A stretch of DNA of 64,000 bases, taken from Tubiluchus corallicola. Taxonomy: Eukaryota > Priapulida > Priapulimorpha > Priapulimorphida > Tubiluchidae. The notes under the pieces were generated by a model. The model was not told the origin of the DNA and searched no databases. It saw nothing but the letters and a program-made list of their open reading frames with translations. The stretch is taken from contig JAQGDQ010000103.1 of NCBI GenBank assembly GCA_030141605.1, positions 1-64,000 of the forward strand, written 5' to 3'. This document shows positions 22,101-30,200 of the stretch, in pieces (within the stretch, counting starts at the first letter, position 1; every line of letters begins with the position of its first letter). A program made the position numbers and the translations under genes.

Positions 22101-22941
22101 TGATGTTTCCAATCATGAGCATCTTTTGGCTGTGAACATGACTGTGTAGGCCTGCAGGGGTGTGAACATTATTGGAATTAAACAAGGCAAGCCTCCCAAG
22201 GTGTAGACATTGTTGGAAATAAACAATGATATGCCTCCCGAAGTGTAGAAATTGTTGGAACTGAAGCATAGCATGCCTTCCAAGGTGTGGATATTGCTGG
22301 AATTGAACAACGTGAATTTCCTCTGGTGTGCACATTGTTGGAAATCAACAATGGTAAGCCTTCTAGAGGTGTAGACATTGCTAAAAATGAACAATGGTAA
22401 ACCTCCTGATGTATGCGCATTGTTAGAAATGAACAATGGTAAGTCTACCTGGGTTCGGACATTGTTGGAAATGAGCAATAGTAAGCCTTCTGAGATGTGG
22501 TCATTGTTGGAAATGAATAAGGGTAAGCCTCCCGGGGTGTGGAAATGGTTGGAAATAAACAATAGTAAGCCTCCCGAGGTGCGGACATTGTTGGAATTGA
22601 ACAATGGTATGCCTTGCAAGGTGTGGACTGTGTTAGAAATGAACGTTGGGGAGTCTCCTGTCGTGTGCACATTGTTGGAAATTGGTAAGCCTTCGAGAGG
22701 TGTGGACATCGCTTAAAATGAACAATGTAAGCCCTCGAGGTATGCACATTGTTGGAAATGAACAATGGTAAGTCTTCGAAGTGTGGACATTGTTGGAACG
22801 AACAATAATGATTAAGGAGATCAATATTAGGGCAGAGATGCAATATAATCAATAACATTTTTATTTTTTTGTAGAAAAGATGTACAATCTGCATGTCTTT
22901 TGTCTGAAGAAAATCCAGACGAGATGACTTCCTATGCATAA
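6188..22941 (+). CDS. SLC22-type organic cation/anion transporter (9 exons, N-terminus missing)
   Basis: Exons: 6188-6291, 7851-8002, 9534-9702, 10336-10462, 18239-18354, 19127-19344, 19910-20091, 21144-21310, 22875-22941 (stop 22939-22941). All junctions are GT-AG and the phases agree, giving 433 residues in the window. The product is a plasma-membrane major-facilitator transporter moving organic ions. Evidence, in order: WNLVCE before TM2; MFS motif A as GDMFGRR (33-39); LSPDRR; WLLPESPRW (142-150); LFRHRRLLVRF (206-216); RFGRRK (268-273); MHWLLVT and AELFPTTIR; and the family hallmark LPETNKAKLPETIEEAE near the C-terminus. SLC22 proteins are usually about 550 residues, so about 110-130 N-terminal residues (TM1, large glycosylated loop) lie in exons upstream of 6188, not found here. 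Cation or anion preference cannot be told. The Gypsy element lies in the intron 10463-18238. Confidence 0.93.
7142..7240 (+). repeat. (GT)n microsatellite
   Basis: Pure GT for about 40 bases, then GT/GC-rich interrupted units. Z-DNA-prone alternating purine-pyrimidine sequence. Confidence 0.95.
7398..7509 (+). repeat. T element copy 1 (telomere-like core, degraded)
   Basis: GGTTTGTGA, then GATTAGG/GGTTAGGGTTAG repeats, then TACTTAAATTGTGTG and GAATTGTAAA. Same order of parts as 62273-62422 and the reverse complement of 28422-28581; the left terminal repeat is decayed. Confidence 0.65.
7851..8002 (+). CDS. SLC22-like exon b (motif A, TM3-TM4)
   Basis: Acceptor TTCTGTAG, donor GTAAGT. Completes MFGRR and encodes two hydrophobic segments (FILTLLFLSSGF; FTILAFIAGTAVPAVYLAPF). 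Phase 2 in, phase 1 out. Confidence 0.9.
8088..9085 (+). repeat. 17 bp minisatellite carrying CCCTAA in each unit
   Basis: About 1 kb of degenerate units near GGTGGCTCTAACCCTAA. Each unit carries CCCTAA, the complement of the TTAGGG telomere motif, spaced by a GTGGCT block. The array fills most of the SLC22 intron 8003-9533 and ends in two perfect CCCTAA copies near 9073. Confidence 0.92.
9534..9702 (+). CDS. SLC22-like exon c (TM5-TM6)
   Basis: Acceptor TTTTTGTAG with a second AG three bases later (TAGCAG), so the start is 9534 or 9537; both keep the frame. Donor GTGGGT. Encodes LSPDRRACASVMIW and two helices. Confidence 0.88.
9703..10335 (+). other. SLC22 intron, no recognisable feature
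   Basis: 633 bases of ordinary AT-rich intron. No repeat of the window's families was recognised. Confidence 0.6.
10336..10462 (+). CDS. SLC22-like exon d (LPESPRW motif)
   Basis: Acceptor CACTTGTAG, donor GTATGT. Encodes the SLC22 signature WLLPESPRWYVTTGRTEEA and the start of the intracellular loop (INRIAEINGRS). Phase 2 in, phase 0 out. Confidence 0.93.
10557..11071 (+). mobile_element. MITE family B, copy 1 (+)
   Basis: Starts TTTAAAGCACAAG and ends in ...CTCTTTAAAG. Internal landmarks shared by all B copies: ATGCTGTCTTATTGCA, ACCGTTAGGTG, AACAAATTAGATAACA and GATGGCGATGCAGTG. Non-coding; no transposase seen. Other copies lie at 28066, 34690, 38392, 41441, 46290, 52188 and 60485. Confidence 0.8.
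11329..11828. mobile_element. Foldback (long inverted repeat) element
   Basis: Left arm 11329-11537 and right arm 11592-11828 are imperfect reverse complements of each other, with a 54 base loop. The ends read GGAATTAACATGTTG and the complement of GGGAACTAACATGTTG. The right arm has an internal 26-28 bp duplication (ATCTGAC...TTG). Non-coding; its transcript would fold into a hairpin of over 200 bp within the SLC22 pre-mRNA. No clear target-site duplication. Confidence 0.82.
12008..12251 (-). repeat. 3' LTR of the Gypsy element
   Basis: 244 bp, on the - strand beginning TGTTGCGCTTGAC and ending CTGTAACA. Contains AT-rich and TTTATT/AATAAA-type sequence on the element strand. Five differences from its partner. 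Confidence 0.95.
12252..13047 (-). other. Gypsy 3' untranslated region before the 3' LTR
   Basis: About 800 bases between the integrase end and the 3' LTR without a convincing frame on the element strand. No envelope-like ORF seen. Confidence 0.6.
13048..14057 (-). pseudogene. Gypsy integrase, broken into three frames
   Basis: Read on the - strand. 14057-13686 holds the HHCC zinc module (HDSPFSGHFGIRRTVDKL ... CFSCICVK) and the start of the catalytic core (SADILKLNRN, VVTDLFSKHVELF). A TGA at 13683-13685 interrupts it in frame. 13631-13407 continues the core (SPHRPQTNGQCERVNST). A frame change near 13420 precedes the C-terminal part (13344-13048: GSFNEGDLIVVV, RRFEGPFRVVEA), which ends the polyprotein. 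The domain splices viral-type cDNA into the host chromosome; this copy cannot be translated whole. Confidence 0.9.
14061..16955 (-). pseudogene. Gypsy gag C-terminus, protease, RT and RNase H
   Basis: 964-residue open frame on the - strand. Order: end of capsid-like gag; zinc knuckles CTRCTLPGHKADVC and CRKCRSVGHIAANC, preceded by a knuckle-like CFKYHKEGHRAAEC in which the second Cys is Tyr; aspartic protease with LDSGAEKSLI; RT with CVDYRPLN, LPFGLSEAPATFQ and YLDDILVF; RNase H with TTDASKTGWGAV; the connection ending HRSGDQIPHVDALSR. It stops at an in-frame TAG (14058-14060) just before integrase. Protease, RT and RNase H active-site residues look intact. The N-terminal 16931-16955 overlaps the gag start in another frame. 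Confidence 0.93.
16931..17266 (-). pseudogene. Gypsy gag N-terminal part
   Basis: 111-residue frame from the first ATG after the 5' LTR (MAQASNIVHPPEFDGTSDF). It matches the capsid-type gag of Ty3/Gypsy elements (LLVGQADNVMDGL, YLTEFNQRNL). It runs out of frame near 16975, and the capsid continues in a neighbouring frame in the 14061-16955 ORF. The shift lies far upstream of the usual gag-pol slip point, so a mutation is likelier than programmed frameshifting. Confidence 0.85.
17352..17595 (-). repeat. 5' LTR of the Gypsy element
   Basis: 244 bp, on the - strand beginning TGTTACGCTTGAC and ending CTGTAACA. The next bases on the - strand (TACAGCGGTGGGATAAGC) would hold the primer-binding site; I could not assign the tRNA. 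Confidence 0.95.
17596..18238 (+). other. Intron segment: CAT microsatellite and CpG-rich block
   Basis: 17596-17690 continues the CAT/CGT-rich microsatellite split by the Gypsy insertion. 17990-18120 is CpG-rich for this window (GCGCGCGCGC run at about 18087), contains ATG in good context (AAACATGG, ATG at 18074) and ends in a consensus donor GTAAGT-like site at 18116. It could be an unlinked first exon; see findings. Confidence 0.45.
18239..18354 (+). CDS. SLC22-like exon e (large intracellular loop, TM7)
   Basis: Acceptor TTTAATTTCAG, donor GTAAAT. Encodes LALFRHRRLLVRFIMICLA, the counterpart of the family's LFRTPxLRRRT segment. Phase 0 in and phase 2 out, which is exactly what its neighbours require. 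Too short to stand out as an ORF; found by phase and motif. Confidence 0.88.
18355..19126 (+). other. SLC22 intron, short palindrome only
   Basis: No exon. Contains a near-perfect 23 bp palindrome AGTTACTTCGCATGCGAGT... centred at about 18957. The 91-residue frame at 18692-18967 has no recognised domain. Confidence 0.5.
19127..19344 (+). CDS. SLC22-like exon f (TM7-TM9, second RFGRR)
   Basis: Acceptor TTTGTTTCAG, donor GTAGGT. Encodes AINAITYTCMIY, NPYVGFLISGVVEVPCYLF and MQRFGRRKPE. Phase 2 in, phase 1 out. Confidence 0.92.
19910..20091 (+). CDS. SLC22-like exon g (TM10-TM11)
   Basis: Acceptor ACATTTTCTAG, donor GTGAGC. Encodes MHWLLVTLSLLSKAM and YMHSAELFPTTIRSISMSV, the conserved YxAELxPTxIR block of SLC22. 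Confidence 0.93.
20503..20553 (+). repeat. (GAC/GAT)n microsatellite
   Basis: Imperfect GACGAC/GATGAT trinucleotide run in the SLC22 intron 20092-21143. Confidence 0.9.
20710..21075 (+). mobile_element. MITE family A, copy 1 (+)
   Basis: Terminal inverted repeats: AATAAGCCTTTTCACAGTT at the left, AAACTGTGAAAAG at the right. Internal landmarks: GCGATTGATGACGATTGTG, ACAGTTTTAACAGCTAG, CTAGTAAATCACTC, ACACTTAACCTTTGACC. Non-coding, about 366 bp. Further copies at 30235, 37566, 56166 and 62836. Confidence 0.88.
21144..21310 (+). CDS. SLC22-like exon h (TM12, LPETNKAKLPETIEE)
   Basis: Acceptor ATACTTTTAG, donor GTGAGT. Encodes VYVHKSLPMLITGG, a hydrophobic helix, then LPETNKAKLPETIEEAEAF, the C-terminal family hallmark. 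Confidence 0.93.
21329..21957 (+). mobile_element. MITE family C, copy 1 (+)
   Basis: About 630 bp non-coding element: GATGATTTTTCATA, TGATGACATCACAAG, TGTTTGCAAAAGCGAAAATT, CACGCATGAGCT, GGTAATAATTCTTTCACGTAAG, GGGTCTGGTTTAGCTTTAA. Matches 29008-29590 and 44122-44550 along its length. Ends read CTTAAAG/CTTTAA. Confidence 0.78.
22140..22808 (+). repeat. 42 bp minisatellite, about 15 units, in the last SLC22 intron
   Basis: Units near GTGTGGACATTGTTGG + AAATGAACAATGGTAAG + CCTCCCGAG. Unit length divisible by 3 keeps long artefactual frames open on both strands. Each unit pairs ATTGTT with AACAAT, and many contain GGTAAG, a good 5' splice-site match. Confidence 0.95.
22875..22941 (+). CDS. SLC22-like terminal exon
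   Basis: Acceptor TTATTTTTTTGTAG. Encodes the 22-residue cytoplasmic tail, beginning with a Thr whose codon is shared with exon h and ending SYA before TAA. Splice phase agrees with exon h. Confidence 0.85.
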
Positions 22942-23160
22942 AACAGGATTCTGCAAAATAATTAAAGTAAATAGCTGAGAAAAACCTAAAGTGAACTAAT
23001 AATTATCTGTAACTTATAGTGGTCTAAGGCAGATCTAGGAGAACTTGTTTGATTAAGAGCTTCTACGTATAACTGACATTACCCATTCTTGAATTAAAAC
23101 ATGGTGCACGATGTGTGCTTTTTTGTTTTTTACTTTGGGTTTTCCCATCATTGCAATTTT

Positions 23161-23166
23161 AATAAA
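23161..23166 (+). promoter_or_regulatory. Candidate polyadenylation signal of the SLC22-like gene
   Basis: AATAAA 220 bases after the stop codon. A second AATAAA lies near 23309. Either could serve. Confidence 0.45.
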
Positions 23167-23754
23167 TCTCTCTAGGAGAATTGCAATGGTAAACTAGAAA
23201 TTAGAATACTATCGTATTCCGTTGCACATGGAAGGCGTTCAGTATCAAATTGCTCAACTGTTTCAATGCTATGATGTCAAATTTCGTATAATGATGTAAA
23301 AAGAAGGTAATAAAATCTATTTGTTCTGATTGCACCAGGTGGGGCAAACTCGGTACACTTTACACATGTTGGATTAGCAAATAACAACTATTAATTATTG
23401 AATTGTCCTTCAATCAACTTTTTTTAACAGCTGGATGACAACGACAGCTAGCTTGTTATGACAATTATAATCAAATATACAAGATGATGAAGCCTTTTGA
23501 TTAACTTATGTTATCTTTATTGTATTATTATAAATTGTGATGCTGTTAATAGAAAATGATAGTTTAGCATGCTCATAGTTTACGTATTTTAATATGCCAA
23601 TGTTTTGTTCTATTTTGTCTGATACTGATATCCTAGTTCAAACTCGAACAACAACGCAATTTTTTCTTTATGACATGAAAAGGTATGCACGTAAATCATT
23701 ATGAAAATCATCGTGACTGTACTCACAATTACACATGTATTGGTTAATCCCCCA

Positions 23755-24425
23755 TTTCACAATGAGGACACTCAGCAAAATGCCTCGAGGAGAAATTGCG
23801 ACATTCCTCATTAAAATGGAAAATTGTTTTCTATGGCGCATTTCACAGTGAGGCCGTGCAGCAAAATTCCTCATGCAGTTCTTCGCTAAAAGTTATGCGT
23901 CCTCCTTGTGAGAAATTTTGCTGCATGGTAGAAATACTGCATGTTTCATTTTCCCGAGGAACTACAATCAACACATTTCGGCATAAAATTCTAAGATCTA
24001 ATCTCTCTTTTAACAGACAGACGATTTTATGTTTTATTAATGCAACATCGATGGCTATATTCGTGAAAAAGAAAACTACACACGCATATTTTTATTTTAT
24101 ATATGAATATTTCCAGATTTTTGAAGTGGTTATTAAACTTTATTAAAAATCAACAGGTATGAAATTATATTGACTAACATCATCAATTGTACTTTGTATA
24201 TGTGTAACTGAATTTAGACATGGTTATACAGTATAAAACTCACAAAGTAGCTACAGCTAACTGGAACGCAGGGGAAAAAACGCACGGTTTCACTGTGAAA
24301 TAAACTTTCTTGCTGCATAGGATTTCGAGAAAAATCGGAAATTTTCAGAAAATTTTATGATTTTCCTACAGCAATTCCGTGCATCATTTCTTCTTGCGTC
24401 CTCCCTGTGAAATGGGCTTAAGAGA
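23755..24425. mobile_element. MITE family D, composite copies
   Basis: Ends of the type CCCATTTCACAGTGAGGACGC occur at 23758, 23841 and, inverted, at 24397-24425. The stretch 24170-24425 is the reverse complement of 34387-34670 (ATGTCTAAATT, AGTTTTATACTG, TTTCCGATTTTTCTCGAAA). It appears to be two or more copies, one nested. Lies between the convergent SLC22 and CUB genes. Confidence 0.6.
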
Positions 24426-24806
24426 GCACAAACTGCGTCAACATTGTTTTTCTATATAGACTAACATAGCTTTGAAAATGTCGCTAGATAAAGGTTCAAG
24501 ATTAAAGTAAAATATACCAAAATTTTAACAGTCATGAAGATCCTGAAAACTGGCTTCATTACAGTGTTTTTCACCAAGGTACTGTTATTTGTGTATAAAT
24601 TAACCTTGTAGATTGATTATTTAAAAATAACTGGCTGAGGAAATGCTTAGTTTTTCTACGGTCACTCATCTTGAAACAAGAAAAATTACAGTTAGGATGT
24701 TTGCTGTTTGTTTAATACTGTTGTGCAAATTTTTTTTTATCTAATTTCAACATTGTTCCACACGACTACGTATACTTACAGAACATAATGATATCTACAA
24801 ATAGTA

Positions 24807-27298
24807 CTACCTGTACAGGTAACGCGGTTCCTTTGTCTCGTATTTACAACACCGATAAATACAGTAAATAGTAACAACAAAAAAGAGAAGTCCTACAGCT
24901 GACACTGCACCTAGTAGTAAATAAAGTAAACTTTGATCAGTATCACAGCCTCCGCCACTTTCATCATCTAGAAATTTATCTAGATCATCAGCACTTGTCC
25001 AGGACATCTCTACGGCCCTTGTTGCTGGACAATTTCTAATGCCGTTACAGACTAGACTTTGTGAAATGCAAGTTTTCCCATCGGGACACGGAAATTCGCA
25101 TCCATGATCGGTAACTTTATAGTTGCGCTCTTTCTTGCGGTTGTAACGCTTGTAGATCTCTGACCAAAGAATATGGAACCTTCCATTGGGATCATCAGCT
25201 ACCAATTCAATGATAATCTTCCCCGTTTCTTTTTTCACTTCTTGCTCGTTCCAACCGTTGGAAAATATTTCTGGCATGGTTCTGTTGTCCTTGCAGACTT
25301 CCATAAAGGGCACCACTCCTTCCGGGGCGTAAAAACTCAGTTTGTTCGTCTCACAGCTTTTCTCAAAGTAAAAGTCTAGGAAGCGAAGGTAAAGATGTTT
25401 TCCGGTGGAGGCAGTAATTGTCCACACGCACCTTATTCTGTCTGTAATATTAGGGGACAGAAGTAACCCTTGGTTACCTCGAAGATTTAACTTTCCGCAG
25501 TCAAATCGTATGAATTCATATCTAGCAGTAAAATTATACACATCAGAATGTTCTCTAACCTTTATTCTATTCACATTGAAATTAAGAGTCACTTTACTAG
25601 TCAGGGAAGTGTAAACGAATGGATATTGTTCTTCCTGAGAGTTACATAGACACACTTTCATGTCAGTAATTCCATCGTATATTTGAAGAGAGTTAACCGT
25701 CTTTCTGCTGTGTGTTGGGTGGACACACGACCCATGTAGAGTTTTATTGCAACCTTTAGAATTGCGAAGATGGAGTTGATAAATAATTATTCGCACTTTC
25801 TCAAAACTCAGACCTCGAAAACTGTAAATGCAAGTCAAATTTATGTTGCCACCAGGTCCAAATAATAACGGATTGACGGGTGAGGAAAAATTATTGGATG
25901 ATTCTGTCCAACTGTAGAAATCTACATTACATCCAGCATCGGTAGCTGGTGATCCAGCTTGTGAAATATTAATAAACTCATACATAATCTTGTATTCGAA
26001 CTCGTCTCCAGTCAGCGACCCTTCAGTGCCATGGAATACTAGATAGTAATCTGGACCAGATGACACGTATCTTTGGTCTGGACGACATCCTTGCTTCTCG
26101 CCATACTGTGGCTCTTGTGGACACAGATTTGGTCTTTGATAGCCACAAAAAGTTGACACCAATTTGTACTGGTCTGCTTCTTTTGAATCATATAGCGTTA
26201 GATTAGTCTTGCAGATATTATCATAGACAGTGTCAAAAGAAGTAAAGTAAATGAGAACTCTCTGATTTGGTAGACCTTCAAACCGAAACCTGCAAATGGT
26301 ATTCGGTCGGTACCAGTGATCAACACTGTTTAGTTGACCACTTTGAATAAGTCTTCCATAGAACACCCAGTCACATTTTCTGTTTACTATTCTCGAGCTA
26401 GGCACTCTGTAAAAATTTGGCACAAATTTTGACACAAATTCGAACCCATTGTGGAGAAAACGACCAGACTCCATTGTGGCAAATTCAATTAACATGTGTT
26501 TCCCACTGGACACTATGTCTGGCACAGTGCCCTTTCCGCAGAAAGTGGCGATGACCTCAGAAGAGTTGTCAGGTCCGTCGTACAGGCGGACGTAATCTCT
26601 TCCACTGCAGTTATCGCGGGTAAGCACTTCGCGGGTATCACAGAAGTAGGCATCGTCACACGGAGGTCCTCCAACGACGAAATTGAAGTCCTCACGTTTG
26701 CTGGTGATCCGCACTTGGTTGTCCATACCACCCCACTCAAGATGGTACACGCAGGATAAATTCCGAGGATAAATGCCCGGAAATCCTGGCGACAACACCA
26801 GACAATCTCTTGCCGAATCGCAGTTTAAAAAATGTTTATTGCAATACGTCCCAGGCACCAGATCACCTCTTTTGCCAAGACCAAATCGACCGTATCTTTC
26901 CTCTGCTTGCTTTTTGGTGTAGGTCAGATATCCAAGTTCAATGTACGTCCTATGTTCGAATCTGTCAATCGATAAAACTAATCTGACGGAATTCGTCTCG
27001 GAGTAGAAGAAGTGGGTTCTTTGCGGATTGCCGCAGAAGTATCCGGGTGCGTCACGATTCGACTGATTTTTGCTGTAGTATCCGTCGATGATCTGCAAAT
27101 AACCGCCTTCGCAACGGTCGTTGATAAACTGGCCAATTTTCATCTTATTCATTTCTATCGCGATTATGTGGCCTTCTATTGCAGGGTCTATTAGAAAGTC
27201 GTACGTACAGTAGACGGAGGATCCTTTCCTGTATTCGTCTGGCCGTGGAATTTTTATCATCTCCCGGTACGGATTTGCCCACAGAGTTTTGTTGCACC
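24807..27298 (-). CDS. CUB-domain exon, transmembrane helix and C-terminus
   Basis: One 2.49 kb exon encoding 829 residues without interruption, starting CNKTLWANPYRE and ending KEPRYLYR. CUB hallmarks include SPGFPGIYPRNLSCVY, YVRLYDGPDNSS, IATFCG, LQIYDG and LLSPNITDRIRCVWTI. The helix is LLYLLLGAVSAVGLLFFVV followed by a Cys-rich juxtamembrane stretch (CIYRCC), a possible palmitoylation site. Confidence 0.93.
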
Positions 27299-30200
27299 CT
27301 GTAAAAACATTTTAGTTAAATGAGGCAAAAATGAATAGTTTCTTCTGTTTTTACGTTATTAATAATAGTGATGGCAGCGACGACGACGACATCACCACAA
27401 CACAACAAACGGCAGCAACAATTTTTTGTTATTATTGTAAAACAGCTTTTGGAAATTATATAATCACATCAATGCAATTATACCAGAATTTTTCCGTTAT
27501 GAGCAATGCTGAAAAATTTTCTTCTTGACGGGAAGTATTGATTTAGAAGTAATTAAGACATTTATTGATTATGTTGAAAAACGTTCTTAAGACATGATGA
27601 ACAATACTACTATGTAATGATCATATCATTACAAATGAGGCCAGATGAGTGACAATCTATTTTAAATACTAATTATGAAATTCTTCATTTAAATAACTAA
27701 AATAGTTAACAGGAGCGATTTTATAATATTTGCTTTATCAATAATTGTTTTATTTGTCTGCAATTTCACTATGTTTATAAATTGAAATTGCATGTAAGTC
27801 TCGCTTTTTTGTATTGTATGTATTTATGAAAATGTAATGGAAAAATTTCTGGCGCTAAGATAGTGCAGCCTGTGTTTTGTGTAGTCATAGGTAAATCTGT
27901 ATTATGTTAGTACCGCTCTGAGAAAATACACAAATAATCACATGTATATTGGGTTAAAAGTGCAGTTAAAGAAGGTACTCTTGAACATATGGGTGTTTAC
28001 ATACATAAACATAAATATACTCTTAAATATAAAGAAAAATTATACGTCTGTTTGAATGACAATTTACTGAAGGGAAAGAAAAGGGACTCTTAAAACATGC
28101 CAAAAAAACTTTCCAGGCAAAGTTATATTACTTTTATTATATTATTGTAAGACTTGTGTAATTGGAAAGGAAAATTCTTAATAATTTCAGATGTTCGCGC
28201 CACCTCGCAAAATGGCATTGTATTACTACCCCAGTGTGCACCACAGGCTCACCAAAAACACATTATTATTGTTATTGACAGGATAAAGTGATGGAAACCT
28301 TTGCTTGGTTAGTGCTACGAATGTGGTTACTTCACAGAATGTTATCTAAACTTATTCCAAACAACTTACTGTTAAAATGACTGCGTCTAACGGTCATTGC
28401 GTGAGTTTCAATATTGGAAAGAGTTTGCAGTTCCCACACAATTTAAATACTCAATGACAGTTAGCCTTAACCCAACCTAACCATTACGTTAACCGACATC
28501 TTAACCCTAACCTTAACCCTAACCCTAATCAGCTTCACGAACTGATTTATTGTGTGTGGGAATTATTACAAATTGTAAACTTTAGCCTAAATTTTCAAGT
28601 TACGCTAACGCAAGCTCTGTGCGCAATAAGACCGCATGCAGGTCATACAAAATTTCAAGAAGAATTTTTAAAGTTTTATGTAAGTGAAGGGTTTTTCTTG
28701 TAATTTAAGATGTACACTAACGCTATTCAATTGCATTATTAACCACTATTTCACGTTTTTTGCCCCATTTTAATCTGGTTGGCGGTTATAAAAGTTGGAC
28801 ACGCGATCTCCTCTAGATTGACAAGCCGTTTGATGTTGTCTAAACTTCTGTTTTGCTGTGACCTCGTGAAACCAAGAAGGGTGTTAGAAACGCAACGTAA
28901 GACCTCGTAAAGCCGCCAGCTGCGTGCCAGAGTTCTGCTAAAGCAAATAAATGAAGCCACTGCCTTGGTTGAAGGCAACGTCCAGTGACTTAAATGTAGA
29001 TTTGAACTTAAAGCGAAACAGGATGATTTTTCATATCCTATGACATTTTGAAGCATGGTAAAATGTATACATTTTAACGCGTATAACTTAATTAACGGGG
29101 GAGGGTAGGGCCCAGCTAGTAATGACGTCACAAGCGAACATAGTTTTTAACAGCGCAAGCATTCCACGAGCATGTTGAACGTGTCTGCGAAAGCGAAAAT
29201 TGAAGTACAGTGCTAATGTACAACATTCAGTGTAATATATAAAAACTCGGCAAATTTTAAGATAAAAATTGAAATTTTAATTTTACCGCTGTGCTCACGC
29301 ATGAGTTCTTAAACGTGTGCAGGACGTCACAAACGAAGACCTCTGAAGTGTGAGGTATATTACCTGTTTTTGTGTAACAAGTCTGCGAAATGCAGGCGCT
29401 AGTGACTTACTAACGAATGGCGAAACGGATGTAACAGCGAATAACTAGCAGCGGGAACACCAGATTACTTTTGTGTGGTAATAATTCTTGCACGTAAGTC
29501 ATTCTTGAAAAAATAGTATGTTCCCTTTCAATATCTTAAAGAGTAGATTGTTTTGACCTACAGTTTAGGATTGGGTCCGGTTTTCTTTAAATTTGTACAT
29601 TACTGTTCCTAGCTCCTACTGAAATTTTCGTGTTAGAGGAAAATAGATTTATAATAGGCGCCATACCTACCACGTTTAAAAAGTTATAAACATTATTTAT
29701 ATGTTGACATTTTGTTTTCAGTTTGATAGCACTGTCGTTTTACTTTAGAATTTAGTTTGTTTTTAGTTATAATTTCCATTTCAGCAAGTTCAGCAAGTGC
29801 AGCATGTGCAGCATGTGCAGCAAGTTCTTTGAATTTAAATTTATAGTCTTTGACTTTTTAATTATTTTTTAAAATTTTGCTGTTTTTAACAGGCTTTGGC
29901 AGAATGTTGGTTTTGATGATGGTAATTTATTGTAATTTATTATATATATATTAATTTATTGTATTGGTTTTATGCGGCGGATTGTTTATGTGTACATGTT
30001 TATCTAAAAAATTCTATTGAATCGTAAACGTTTCATGGACAAAACGGTCCTACTTAAAAAGCCATTTGTTTTACGAACTAGTTCTGAAGTAAAAAATCCT
30101 TGCCTATTTACACACTTACTTATTAGATGCATAAGTATTACATTTATTTACAAAAATGATGCGGATATCCGAGTTGCACGTTAAACAAAGACAGCTTTTG

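Larger units (their letters stand above)
22942..24806. other. Intergenic space between convergent genes
   Basis: 3' UTR of the SLC22-like gene, then family D MITEs (23755-24425), then the 3' flank of the CUB gene. No further gene seen. Confidence 0.6.

Noticed and set aside
22140-22808. CRISPR-like array
   Set aside because: Contiguous minisatellite without unique spacers, in an animal genome.
22012-22939. ORFs of 198, 164 and 112 aa with repeated motifs
   Set aside because: The 42 bp unit is a multiple of three, so frames stay open by chance; they lie in an intron on either strand.
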